From Paraphysomonas bandaiensis (Eukaryota; Chrysophyceae), in contig CBFFRP010000371.1 of assembly GCA_965644295.1 (NCBI GenBank), positions 124,001 through 188,000 of the forward strand: a stretch of 64,000 nt of DNA, given 5' to 3'. The stretch's first letter is position 1. The number at the start of each line of letters is the position of its first letter. Below the pieces are notes generated by a model. The model made no database searches, was not told the DNA's origin, and was given only the letters and a program-made list of their open reading frames with translations. The position numbers were made by a program, and so were the translations under genes. Positions 40,790 to 51,321 of the stretch are shown here, piece after piece.

Positions 40790-41977
40790 TCACAAATCAT
40801 TTTCTATCGCCGATCTAAGGGAGTCTATCGCATGAGCAACTGCATTTGAATCATGCTCTGCATCCTCCGGTCTACATTTTTCCCACATCGGAAGGAGCTT
40901 TGAGTCCGGCACAGTGCGATAACAAAGCCTCACAACGTTTCCCGTGGTTGAGTTCTTGTAGTCACTATTCGATGGCCTTACACCTCGTAGAAATTCATTA
41001 GTGGTCTGTGCACGTCCAATGAGGAATATGTGGAAGGCCAGCAGAGACCCTACCAAAACAAACACTAGAAAAGTGAACACACAGATCAACGGAGCCACTG
41101 TGTCTCTGAGATAGGTCATAACAACATTTTCATGACTGATTCCCTCCGCCCAAAGAACTATAAGATAGGCCGATACCGCACAAGCAAAGGCAGAGGATAA
41201 CACTGTAAGAGTGATAAACACACAGAAGTATCCGTAGTTGCGGACTCCTATGCAAGTTCCAGTCCAGGGGCAGTGGTGGTCAAATACTTCTACACAGTTA
41301 TCGCAGTATCGACAATGTTTCGCACGAGGGGGGCGAACGATGCGACAAGTATGACAGTATTGAACTTTAGCTCGCGCATCTTCTGTCATAGATTCGAGCA
41401 GCTTTGATGGGGGGCGACGCGGAATTATTCCCGGCTCCGTGAAAGCTGTCAAAAGTAAGAACACAATATTGCCAGTACATAAAAATAGTCCAGCATAAAA
41501 TAAAATAGGCATATGAAGCATGGGCACAATAACACCCAAAAAAACGCCATACGTAAGAATCAGCAGTGTCAAGGACAAGAGGAGATGCTTGTTATGCACA
41601 CCCATCATAATTCTTCCATTGCAAAGAAACTTATTCTTTCCCTCCCATAGCTCATATCTGTATTTATCTTTAAATTGGAATGATTCACCCATTGAACTAT
41701 GTATTTGTTTCTTCTCATATGCTTTTGCCATTTTACTGTGTTTTTTAGGTACTAAATGAGAGAATTGAGTAACTGGTGTCCTGACTTTGGATCCATTAGA
41801 TGAGTGTTCAGAGTAGTCATCTTCAGATCCTCCACTACTATCAAGTGTTCGACCATATCCTTTTGATTTTGGTTTAGTAAAATTAGGTTCATCATCAACT
41901 GGTTCTAACATAACATCAGTAGAACGTGTACTAACATCTAAATAATCCATTGGCATGATCTGATCGTGTAATTGCAA
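40790..41977 (-). CDS. DHHC-type palmitoyltransferase
   Basis: Transfers palmitate from palmitoyl-CoA to protein cysteines on Golgi, ER or plasma membrane. Single exon, 395 residues from the ATG at 41977 (a second ATG nine codons later is possible). About 125 cytosolic residues, polar and serine-rich, precede two membrane helices (HLLLSLTLLILTYGVFLG and LFYAGLFLCTGNIVFLLLTA). TEPGIIPRRP leads into the cysteine-rich domain (residues about 208-260): YCHTCRIVRPPRAKHCRYCD, then the active site DHHCPWTGTCIGVRNYGYF. Two further helices follow, then the TTxE-type motif QTTNEFLRG. All zinc cysteines and the DHHC residues are present. The C-terminus ends near a short CYRTVPDSKLLPMW segment. The arrangement matches the ZDHHC9/14/18 and Erf2 style. 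Confidence 0.93.
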   Translation of the reverse strand: MQLHDQIMPMDYLDVSTRSTDVMLEPVDDEPNFTKPKSKGYGRTLDSSGGSEDDYSEHSSNGSKVRTPVTQFSHLVPKKHSKMAKAYEKKQIHSSMGESFQFKDKYRYELWEGKNKFLCNGRIMMGVHNKHLLLSLTLLILTYGVFLGVIVPMLHMPILFYAGLFLCTGNIVFLLLTAFTEPGIIPRRPPSKLLESMTEDARAKVQYCHTCRIVRPPRAKHCRYCDNCVEVFDHHCPWTGTCIGVRNYGYFCVFITLTVLSSAFACAVSAYLIVLWAEGISHENVVMTYLRDTVAPLICVFTFLVFVLVGSLLAFHIFLIGRAQTTNEFLRGVRPSNSDYKNSTTGNVVRLCYRTVPDSKLLPMWEKCRPEDAEHDSNAVAHAIDSLRSAIENDL

Positions 41978-42687
41978 GTTATGATAGTAATAAAGAGATA
42001 GATTAGAATAGATTGTAATAATACATGCGATGCTTATATTGCATGCATGGTGTTATGCTATTGTAATAGAGTATACATAGATGGTCATATGATGCTACTT
42101 TAATAAAGTAATCACTGGCAACAACATACATACATACATACATGTACATACATACTCCATGTCTATGCCATATGCACATACATACACTACACTAAACACC
42201 ATAGATATACTGCTGTACATACAGCAGTACATACACTATACTACCCATATATTGTGTGTATTTTATTATTCCAGAAACCCAAATTTTCGACATCCATGGA
42301 TATGAAGGGGATAAGAACAGGAGGAAAAGTAGTCAAAGAAATCCAGGATTTTCATATCATTTTTATAATTTTTATCGTTTTGAATATGACGGGAAAACCA
42401 TGATAATGGACTTAAAAAGTCTGTTTGTATTTGCTGAAAAAGCTGGAAAAAGTCAGTCAAATGCCTAAAAATTACGACAGGAAAACCCCATATGTGAGTA
42501 TTTAGACACGTCAGTTCTGCAGAGTATTAAACACGTCACATAGTAACTATATATAATTAGATGGACTATTATTATATGGCTTATAAGAGGGAAAGACTCA
42601 ATGTAATGTCATAGAGAAGTTTACATGTGATATAGTATGAAATCTTAAAAGATTATACTGAATTATTAGTTTTCTTTGTATCTATTC
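41978..42687. other. Divergent intergenic region
   Basis: Contains CATA-type short repeats (42126-42150, 42178-42186) and TACAGCAGTACATAC strings. An open frame at 42256-42468 exists on both strands and has no recognisable product. Confidence 0.4.
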
Positions 42688-43756
42688 ATGAGCACTATAG
42701 TTAAGGGATTTGTAAGATCAAGACAAGTATATACTCTATCTAGGAGTATGATGTCTATTTCAGTATCGGATTCAGTGAAAACGTTCAGTTTTGAGGTTCT
42801 GAATCTACGAGATTATATTGTTTCAAGAAAGGAACTTCTTTGCATTACTGGCGCTGGGATCAGCACAGCATCTGGTATTCCTGATTACAGAGGTGTCAAT
42901 GGAAGCTATCGACGTGGTCATAAGCCAATGACTCACTCCGAATTTGTATCCAGTGACCGTGCGAGGAAGCGCTACTGGGCGCGGTCTATGGCTGGCTATA
43001 ATTTCTTTTCTAATGCCAAGCCGAATATTGCACATTCCTCTTTGGCAGTCTTGGAGAGCAGAGGGTTGGTAAATGGTATTATATCACAAAATGTCGACAG
43101 TCTTCATGAGCAAGGTGGTAGCTCAGCTGTTCTCCATCTCCACGGCCGTATTGACGCAGTCAGGTGCCTATCTTGTAGTCATGTGTCTACTCGGGCGAGC
43201 TTACAGGATGACATGATTGCTCGTAATTCTCCTGAGCTTGTGGAACTGCTCACGTGTGGAGGACAGGGAGGCTATAGGGTGCGGGCTGATGGTGATATGG
43301 ATCTTGGAGATATTGACCTCTCACAGGTATCTACATCATGGAGCTCGTATAGTGACACTTACCTGTGGAATGAATTTTCAGTTCTTTGTACCAGAATGTA
43401 GTGAATGTGGGGGAGTGCTGAAGCCCGATGTGGTTTTTTTCGGAGACAGTGTACCAAAGGCGACGTCTGAAGGTGCAATGGAGCAGGTGGGATATAACTT
43501 GACGTTTCTGTTTAATGTATTTTGAGTTCACGATATTTCTGGCTAGGTCGAGTCGTCAGATGGACTATTGGTCATCGGTTCCTCGCTGGAAGTATACTCT
43601 GCCTTCCGCCTAGTGCGGGCAGCAATTAATCAGGGGAAACCTGTTGCAGTGGTTAACACAGGTGTCACACGTGTTGAGAGGGAAGGTATGCCTCTACATT
43701 TAAAGAGTGAGAAAGACTGTTGTACACTCCTCAATGATGTGGTGCTGTCTCTGTAG
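42688..43756 (+). CDS. SIRT4-like sirtuin (NAD-dependent deacylase)
   Basis: Class II sirtuin: removes acyl groups from lysine (or ADP-ribosylates) using NAD. Exons: 42688-43326, 43382-43486 and 43547-43756, introns 55 and 60 bp; 317 residues. Motifs in order: ITGAGISTASGIPDYRG (NAD binding), SYRRGHKPMTHSEF, RKRYWARSMAGY (typical of the SIRT4 group), PNIAHSSLAVLE, IISQNVDSLHEQGGS, the catalytic histidine in LHLHGRI, zinc cysteines CLSC and CSEC, GGVLKPDVVFFGDSVP, and VIGSSLEVYSAFRLV. All catalytic residues are present. The N-terminus (MSTIVKGFVRSRQVYTLSRS) has basic and hydroxylated residues and no acids, suggesting mitochondrial targeting, as known for SIRT4. Other ATGs at codons 21-22 could serve as an alternative start. 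Confidence 0.92.
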
Positions 43757-44656
43757 TTCCCGAATAGGTGATGGGAAAGATCAGTTCAATAGCATGTAGA
43801 TATTGCCTGTCTTTGCTGATGTAAATAATTAGAAGTGTATGTCTACTTATTTCGAAGTATGTATCTTTCACAGTGTCATATTATGTGTTAATTACTATTG
43901 ATTAAGGCGATATGTTTCTGGAACTGCTAGTAGTTTCGAACCCGTACTTTGTGTAGCGGATACAAGTGTAGTACTCTTATGAATATATCTGGTTCTAATA
44001 CCATTTCATATGCCGACGTAAGATATCGTCAATAACATGACACATTCAATTATTTTACATATACAAAGTATTTCTTTGAGTTGTTGAATAAAAATTAGTG
44101 TTTTGTATGTAGTAATGCTGGATACTTCATGATCCAGGATCTTAGATTCTTAGAGTGACACTTGCGTGAGGTGAAATGATAATTGCGCGAGTCATAGATT
44201 CAGTTACATTCAGCACTATTATCTATGAAACACTTGTACATAATGATTCTTTCTGATGCAATAACAACAGTTTGTACAAGTAATAGATACGAGAGATGTG
44301 TCCTTTCGTCCTTATTATGTGTATATTTCCACTGCAAAAAAGGACATCCTTTTACTATAAATTTATTCATGTTTCGATATAAGTTCAGGTTTTTCAAACA
44401 ATAAATTAGGATTTTCTGTTATACAGCATGATTTTGTGGTGGAATGTAGCATAATATACAGCAGAGTGTACATAAATATATGTATGAAATTACAGTATAT
44501 AAATATCAGTACATACAGCCATATGCAGCCATATGCAGCCATATGCAGCCATATATATAGTTGATGTCACGGTTGTTTCCTCCTAATAGTTACTTCAGTG
44601 ATAGTTAATAGTAAATCTATATGGATATACATTGATAAACAACACTCATTTATATC
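43757..44656. other. Intergenic, no gene seen
   Basis: About 900 bp of AT-rich sequence with a 10-bp tandem repeat near its right end (listed separately). Confidence 0.4.
44517..44553. repeat. 10-bp tandem repeat upstream of the 44.7 kb gene
   Basis: Nearly four copies of AGCCATATGC, about 105 bp before the start codon of the next gene. Each unit contains the palindrome CATATG. It may be a promoter element or simple repeat expansion. Confidence 0.85.
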
Positions 44657-46035
44657 ATGCGTGGATTATTTCTATTACTACTTCTATATATCTTAAGATG
44701 GTCTATATGTCAAAGACAGCCGTATGATATAACTAACACACTCAGACCACATGAGAATGAATTCTTTGAATTATATTATTTACAATCATATCCAAGAGAA
44801 GAAGATTCATATGGAGTCTTTATACAGAGCTCTGGTATAGCCATACGTAGCACTCGTAGTCTTAAAGTGATCGTATTGGAGTATATACCAGTTAACTCCT
44901 CTGTGTGTATGCTTCCTATTACCAAACATACAAGCTATGTTCCAGAATTAGTCTGGGATAAGACTGCAATGATAGCTCTATCAAAGAATATTGATACCTC
45001 TTTTTGGCTGAAATCTGTGTTTTTGGCGAGGGTCAACAGTGTAGTTTATCGCCATTACTTGGATTGGGTTCGACAATACATTGAAGCACACCCTTTTTTT
45101 ATCCCCCAGACTGTGTGTCTCACCAATTCGGAATGTCTTTATCTTACACAGAACTGGGACACTTTTATAGCAGACAGGTGTATGGTGTATTGGGATGTGA
45201 TATTTCTTTGAGCTAATATATTTCCCAGTTTTATGCAGTTGTCTGAATTTGCTGTGAGTATAAATCCTCTAACTCCGCTTTTTCGGGAAGAGTTAGTATT
45301 CTCATTGTCACAAGAGCCGAAAGAGGTCATCTATAGTGATGATCTTTTGCCGTACTACACTTCACTGCTAAAGTGCATACAGGGTAAGTTAATGTTGTGG
45401 AACTTGTGTACTGGTGTCGCTATGCGTGATCTACGTGTTAGACACGCCTATGTGTGAATGTACCAAGTATGTACTATAATTTCATTGTATTTTCATATCC
45501 TACTTATTATTATATCACAGCGCATAGCAGTGTTACGTTTGGCATAGCAATGAGTCGTTGCGCGAATTCTTCTTCAGTTACCTATCTTCATATACAGGGC
45601 AGATCCTATCTACAATTAGTTTCTAGCTCCTCTTATTCTTCTGTGGTACCACTTGCCATGCCTCCACCACATGATCAACCTCTAGAGAAACGAGGAATGA
45701 ATGACTATATAATTGTTGGAGCTATAGGTGCATTAATTGCAGTAGGTGCACTGATAGCTCTGTACAAAGTGAGGGTTATACGAACGGGATGCTGTGGCCG
45801 TCGGGAGCAAGTGGAGAATGTCAACTTCAGTGACAATAGTGAAGATGAGGAAGAGGGTCATCATGATGGCGAGAATGTAGACTTGGATTATACATCTCAT
45901 GGGTTCGCCATGCCAGCGAATAATGGAATGAATGGAAGTACAATGTTGCACCGTGCTATTATGATGGCAGATAAAGGAAATTCTCAATACTCTCAGCTTA
46001 GAATAGATGATGAAGAGGAAGATGATATCTTATAG
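44657..46035 (+). CDS. Type I membrane protein, unknown function
   Basis: Three exons: 44657-45177, 45229-45383 and 45521-46035, with introns of 51 and 137 bp; 396 residues. The first 18 residues (MRGLFLLLLLYILRWSIC) fit a signal peptide. The luminal or extracellular part (about 20-280) has no recognisable domain; it contains a few cysteines (SVCMLP, QTVCLTNSECLY, LLKCIQ). A single membrane segment (YIIVGAIGALIAVGALIAL) near residue 305 is followed by a basic stop-transfer group, CCGRR, and an acidic cytoplasmic tail (DNSEDEEEGHHD, then DDEEEDDIL at the C-terminus). The layout suggests a secretory-pathway or surface protein. The SQYSQL segment could be a tyrosine-based sorting or phosphorylation site, which is speculative. 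Confidence 0.75.
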
Positions 46036-46505
46036 TGTGACCAACCTGTGTAATCATGCGACACAGCTAGCCTAGTGTTAACTAATTCCACAAATATTTC
46101 AAGTCTCATTTTAGTATTCAGGAAGTCGATTATCTGAACGCATGCTAAATGGAGCTAAATAGTTCAGTAGTACCACGGCTCAATTAATATACGCAGTACG
46201 TAGTCGTCAAAGTACTCAATTACAAATAATAATAATAGAAAGGCAAAATCTACATTCGAATAATATGAAGGACTGCGTGATACGTAGCCGCTCTAGATAA
46301 TAATATAGCAATATAGATATAATAGGTTGCTCAGTTATTATGTCAGGCTATGAGTACAGTGAAAATTGTCACTACACCATGACGCTTGCTTCACCATAAG
46401 ATAAATGTCTTCCATAATTTCTAAGGAATACTAGTACAGATTCATAACAGATATATATATAAATACATAACATCGGTCATCAACTAACGCGACGGATAGG
46501 GGTCA
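46036..46505. other. Convergent 3' intergenic region
   Basis: AT-rich DNA between two convergent genes. No coding sequence is supported. Confidence 0.4.
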
Positions 46506-47988
46506 CTAAGGAGTCTCTTCTGTGATATATCCGTCAGCAATCAGACTGTGGACGTATTCCTTCCACTGGGCTGGTGGGGTTACGTGTCTCATCAACGAAC
46601 GGTGTTCGTAAACAGATCCATACTTGCCAAAGTTAACCGCATGATCTGGGGACTGATGGGCAGTGGGCTTATATTCGAAATGCCGGGCGCCCTGTAGGGT
46701 GGCAATGCGGTTGTACATGAAGGAGGAGAACTCCCAGCTACTGAATTGGAGAAATGAAAACAAAGCATTAGTATAAGGCCACACAGAAGCCATTCTCCAA
46801 CGCTGAGCAATACCAATACTTTCTTTGTCGAGGTTCTCGACCATATGCCAGTTCCATGGCGGATTCAACAGCATATCCCCCTACAGTGAAACAGTTACAA
46901 TATATTCTGCGTGCAAAGTTGAGTGAACTTACCGGCTCAAGAGTATATTCGTATTTAGGGGCATACCGATATAGAGGGAAATGTTCATCGATTATAGCGT
47001 CAGAATTATTACCATGCATCACCATCCACGTCAGGAAACTCTTACTGTCTTTAAACAAACCATTCATCATGGGGTACATAAGGAAAGAATTTGAGGGATC
47101 TACGAACGTCCATTTCTTGCGTCCATGAATCATCATGAAGAGATTGTTGTAATTGGCACAGTGAAACAGAGCACCAGTGGTATCGAACACGCTCATGAAC
47201 ATCTGAGAGAAGAGGTAATTACGGGGCATGCTGGCTCGAGATGTTGCCGGAATTCCACTCATATGTTTGCTAAACCTCCACAACTCTAATTCATCTTCTA
47301 AAAATGGCTTTTTCTCGAATATATTGGCGTTGTTGTCGAGGTAACAAGGGTGCTCTGGGTCAGATCGACTGCTTACATACTCAGCTAAAGTCCAGTGACG
47401 TACAGTTCCGTCCATACACCGGGTGGAAGTGTTGAAGTCACCCACGCGCTCAGCGAGGTTATCAGGAGTCCAGGACATAGCAGGAATATCTAACACAGAT
47501 TTAAGGATAACAGGGCGCCCCATTTTCACATAGTCATTGAAAAAGGTGAGGCCATCAATCTCATCCATTCGGAAATTAGGAATCTCATATACATTATCAG
47601 CTCCTTTAGGCACCCCCCTCCTCTCGAAGTCGGCAAGTATATCTTTATGGATTTCAGCTAGTTCATTCTCAAAAAGAAAGTTGTCTTTCATCCAATATCG
47701 CATACAATAGATACCTTTCAGCTTAAGTGAATTCATATATCCCAGAGGAACATAGTCGGAGATTGGAACTGCACTCAATGGCTCATGCAATATTAAACCA
47801 AACCCATAGAGTCCATGTATTCCTTGAATCAGCTGAACGCCAGCCATAGCCATTAGAGATGGCATATGAAATCCATACAGCTGCAATGCAATGGCCAACA
47901 GTGCAACTCCCACAGCAAATTTCATTAAAAATCCAGAGAAGATACCCTTACGTTGACCCCGAGCCTGTGAACCACCTGATTTACTCAT
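46506..47988 (-). CDS. Membrane-anchored JmjC/cupin-like protein with altered iron site
   Basis: Two exons on the minus strand: 47988-46933 and 46880-46506, intron 52 bp; 476 residues from the ATG at 47988 (an upstream in-frame ATG at 48027 is possible). A cytosolic, basic N-terminus is followed by a membrane anchor (FLMKFAVGVALLAIALQLYG), giving type II topology. The rest resembles cupin_8/JmjC hydroxylase-like proteins: MGRPVILKSVLD then MSWTPDNLAERVGDF (a common N-terminal pattern), FHCANYNNLFMMIHGRKKWT and FVDPSNSFLMYP, and LLNPPWNWHMVENL near residue 360. The second histidine of the HxD...H iron triad is present (WNWH), but the first motif reads HCA where HxD is expected, so the aspartate is missing. 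The enzyme may be inactive, or may bind metal differently. Substrate unknown. A secretory-pathway location is inferred from the anchor. Confidence 0.78.
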
Positions 47989-48456
47989 GGTTGGTGTGCT
48001 TCCTATGCAAGGTTGGCACTTACACAAACACTATAAGTTTAAAGAAACCACTGAAGAGTAAGATTGTATTGAATCTGGTCGTGTCTGAGATGATTCGTAA
48101 GGATACGCTCGTCAGTTGATCATACAGCCATTCAATTTTACAAAAAAAACAACGTGGAGGAAATCAACGTGCAGAAATTTCGGCCAGAAAACATGAAATT
48201 ATTGTGTCTTTTTAAGATATGATAGTACCCTGTTGTAGGGGTTAGGGCTTCAATATGAGTGCGGTCAGTCCCATAGCATACAGCGATACTGCATGTACTC
48301 TATGTATGTATGTATGTATGTATGTCTGTTTACGTATGCCATCATACATATCGACAAGTGTATAGTTACAACAATTGCTGCTATTCAAAACACATCATCA
48401 AAATGCTGTGGATTGTATAATTCTCATAGAATAGAGTTACTGACATCATTTTGAAT
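47989..48456. other. Divergent promoter region
   Basis: About 470 bp between the JmjC-like gene and the secreted nuclease. It contains a short TATG tract (48302-48324) and a GTAGGGGTTAGGG string. No gene seen. Confidence 0.4.
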
Positions 48457-49020
48457 ATGTTTTACACACAGATTGTAATTGTATTATCTTTTATTGGGTC
48501 CTCTATTGCGGCATTTAACTCCTCGTCATGTGTATGTACGACTGTGCCATGCCCTGTAGTAGGTCCCAATTATCTCACAGAGGGTGGAGGTGGACAGGGT
48601 ATTTATAACTATGTCGAGCATGCAGGATATCCTGTGGTATCTACAGCCAGTGCTAGTATTACCCCAAGTGACCTTGATAAAGGTACAGACACGACCTCTT
48701 GCACTCAGAGTTACTCCCGAATGCTAGATGACGATGGAGTGGAGGACTGTGATGCTGGTCACATCCTAGCCCACCGTCTAGGTGGATTAGGTAACCAGCC
48801 AATAAATATCTTCCCCCAAGACCTCTCAGTGAACAGAGGAAGCTACGCTCAATTTGAGGATGATATATATGATTGCATTGATGGTGGGGCATCGAGTGCC
48901 TTGCTGAGTTGGACATTTTACTACGAATCGTCGTCCCATACAAAACCTAACAAGGTGGACTATGCGGCCTCTTTCAATGGAGGCCCATGCACGTCTCTGA
49001 GTCAGACATTTTCGAACTGA
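48457..49020 (+). CDS. Secreted DNA/RNA non-specific endonuclease-like protein
   Basis: Single exon, 187 residues. A signal peptide (MFYTQIVIVLSFIGSSIAAF) precedes a cysteine-containing mature region (SSCVCTTVPCPVVGPNYL). The catalytic region near residues 100-140 reads CDAGHILAHRLGGLGNQPIN then IFPQDLSVNRGSY, matching the DxGH motif and downstream asparagine region of the Endonuclea_NS_2 type of beta-beta-alpha-metal nucleases, where the histidine is the general base and an asparagine helps hold magnesium. Likely role: extracellular or vacuolar nucleic-acid degradation for nutrition. The size is small but complete for this family. The start is the ATG at 48457, directly before the hydrophobic core. 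Confidence 0.82.
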   Translation: MFYTQIVIVLSFIGSSIAAFNSSSCVCTTVPCPVVGPNYLTEGGGGQGIYNYVEHAGYPVVSTASASITPSDLDKGTDTTSCTQSYSRMLDDDGVEDCDAGHILAHRLGGLGNQPINIFPQDLSVNRGSYAQFEDDIYDCIDGGASSALLSWTFYYESSSHTKPNKVDYAASFNGGPCTSLSQTFSN

Positions 49021-49670
49021 GTGGTGTAGTGCGTTTTGTATTGTTCCACTCCTCAAGAGGGCTACCGCAGCAGGCAATGTCGCCCTGGTGTATATAGAGA
49101 TTATTGTCTTGTTTTTTTATTACGTTAGTTATGTTTGGAATTCGATACATCACATCATACCCCTGGGGTGTACTGGTGTCATTACACCATAATAACAATG
49201 GCGTGTCTCCTTCGTATTAGTTTTTTTTTTTGCGGTTTATTGAGTTCGCAGCTTCAATTAGTTTAGTAAACACGGACACATTTTAATCAAGGACGTACTA
49301 GAAAGCTAGAAAGAGCTGGATGATTGACAGCTACATGAAGAATGAATCAGATGCAATTTTCCAGGCAGAGTCGCTCCGTATAGTACTTCTGTTTCTGTTA
49401 CAGCTTACGTTAACGACACACACAAATTTGTGTGTGTTAACGAAAGAAACCTTTCCTTTGTATATTTGTTAGAATAGCGTATCTTTATAATTGTTAAATA
49501 ACGCTACTTTCTATATCTGAGTACTTTACCTACTTTACCAGCCAAACACTCCTTATTCTTCGAGGAGTTCACAAAATACTCATGATATAAAATATATATG
49601 TATAGATTGTGTGCCAACAACATACCTAAGTTCTATGCAAACCATGTTAATGGTATGTTTTTGATTATTA
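49021..49670. other. Convergent 3' intergenic region
   Basis: About 650 bp without a gene. A hairpin lies at 49409-49443 (GTTAACG...CACACAAATTTGTGTG... CGTTAAC type), an almost perfect inverted repeat that could act as an RNA hairpin in the 3' UTR of either gene. Confidence 0.5.
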
Positions 49671-50612
49671 TTATTCTCGAAGTACATTATCTGAACAAAC
49701 TTGAGAAAAACGTGTCAGCTGTTTTTTCAGTACTGCAAAATGCTGTAGTTTTTCCTGGTTGACTTCGTTCATGTATAGTGCTCGATTTATCTCTATTTGT
49801 ACACTCTGTATTCCTATATCAGGATTTCCAATACTCCGTACAATATCAGCGCCTTTATATGGATCATTAATACGACAGATATATCCTAGATCAGAAAAAT
49901 AGTTTTGTACCCAAACCGCGAACTCTAAACTACTTGTGGTGTTATCGCGATTTCCTATTACTATATCAGGGCGTCTGTGGCCTTTGTCTACGTTCATGGC
50001 GTTACCACGAGACTTCATTGAATGACAATTAAAATGCCACAGAGTGCCATAACGCTTGAATAAACATTGTACTGAAGACTCTAATGTGTCTCTATAAGGT
50101 TTGTAGTAATTTTCTATACGGCGTTTCACTTCCGCAGCAGATAGCTTATGTGGATACATATCCACTCCAGGTAGTGCAAATCTACGAATTAGTCCCATTC
50201 CACGTTTACAGTGGTCACTTATGCTAATAGTATCATTCCATTGATCTGCAATCATATCAACATCGATATCACTGACTGACCTATTTGGATCAATATATGC
50301 CCGAGGAAAAGATGCAGATACAAGTGTCGCGCCACTTGTATCTACAACATCATCAAGTAATTCATCAACATGTGCATCCCAACCACTCTTAACATCATGG
50401 ACAGATGCGATGGGTCTGAAATCTTCAGGATATCTAATGCCACTATGAGGGGAGTCAAAGATCACTGGTCTCATACTATCAGATGATGGTGAGCGAACAG
50501 ATACCCATGCCTGGTTAGCATTTGTTGAAAGTGATTTAGTAAGGTAATGGGCTCTATTATTCATAGCGACTGCATATAATCTCATTGAGTTATTAACTAG
50601 AATAGATTTCAT
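49671..50612 (-). CDS. N-formylglutamate amidohydrolase family protein
   Basis: Zinc-dependent amidohydrolase family (HutG-type; FGase), which includes N-formylglutamate deformylase of histidine degradation. Single exon, 313 residues. Motifs: VIFDSPHSGIRYPEDF near residue 50 (metal-binding histidine), WDAHVDELLDDVVD, SASFPRAYIDPNRS, an IENYYKPYRDTL helix, LWHFNCHSMKSRG near residue 190, PDIVIGNRDNTTS, INDPYKGADIVRSIGNP and VQIEINRALYM near the C-terminus. These match the family's metal and substrate segments, so activity is likely, though the precise substrate is uncertain. The N-terminus (MKSILVNNSMRLYAVAMNNR) has no acidic residue and could be a mitochondrial presequence. The start could also be one of the internal ATGs at codons 10 or 17. 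Confidence 0.88.
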   Translation of the reverse strand: MKSILVNNSMRLYAVAMNNRAHYLTKSLSTNANQAWVSVRSPSSDSMRPVIFDSPHSGIRYPEDFRPIASVHDVKSGWDAHVDELLDDVVDTSGATLVSASFPRAYIDPNRSVSDIDVDMIADQWNDTISISDHCKRGMGLIRRFALPGVDMYPHKLSAAEVKRRIENYYKPYRDTLESSVQCLFKRYGTLWHFNCHSMKSRGNAMNVDKGHRRPDIVIGNRDNTTSSLEFAVWVQNYFSDLGYICRINDPYKGADIVRSIGNPDIGIQSVQIEINRALYMNEVNQEKLQHFAVLKKQLTRFSQVCSDNVLRE

Positions 50613-51321
50613 ATGGTAATATTCAAGATATCCTAATTGACGCTTAGATTGCTATTATCTACTGGCCTGCAGTTCATTTTGGATAGATAAAACGGTATTA
50701 CGACTATATATGTGCACAGATGATGTTTGTGTATGCTATTGGGCATATAGCACGTACTAACCATATGGTGGTGAAATTGTACACAAGGTGTACAGCAGTA
50801 CTATGAGTATCATCATATGCAGCAGCAGCGTACGTTTGGTATATGTACGGTATACATTGCAGTATAGGCGATATATATTTATATAAGTTTTCGGGATTAA
50901 ATTGAAGCAGAAATCCTCTATTATACTTCAATACAACTACAGCTGAAATGCATATAATTGTTGTCTCAATATATGAGGCATCTTTGAACAAAAATATACA
51001 GAGGATGCCGATACGATAATAATTTGTACATGATTTTTGTACACTTCTATGGTTCAGGTACAGTGCAATCGCGTTATGGTGGACGAAATATGGATGCTCT
51101 CGTTATAGTGGACAAATTTAGGCTTGGTACGGGGATTTTTGCATAAAATCTCCCATTTTATGCATATAAGTTCATTGGTATACAGCAGTCAGTGCACTGC
51201 TGCACCTTAAACACTTCTAGACTTCGTCTTCACTTCACTTCACTTCACTCTCATCATGTGTGAGATGTCGTATAGGAGCCTTATGTATGAGTATGCGTGT
51301 AGGTGTTAGTTGCTGATAAAC
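50613..51321. other. Divergent promoter region with repeat copy
   Basis: About 700 bp between the amidohydrolase gene and the LRR gene, containing the 130-bp repeat copy (50888-51021), a pair of related strings (CGTTATGGTGGACGAAAT and CGTTATAGTGGACAAAT near 51072 and 51101) and five ACTTC units near 51230-51250. No coding sequence. Confidence 0.45.
50888..51021 (-). repeat. 130-bp dispersed intergenic repeat, copy 2
   Basis: Reverse complement of 37458-37588 with roughly 80% identity by eye, sharing CGTATCGGCATC, TGCCTCATATATTGAGACA, GTAGTTGTATTG and ATCCCGAAAA in order. Not adjacent to any recognisable transposon ends. Confidence 0.75.

Noticed and set aside
42256-42468. Open frames on both strands in the gap before the sirtuin gene
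   Set aside because: Composition is AT-driven, no motif is recognisable and neither strand joins to an exon.
49210-49240. T-rich run considered as a transcription terminator
   Set aside because: Poly-T terminators are not expected for RNA polymerase II genes, and no RNA polymerase III gene is adjacent.
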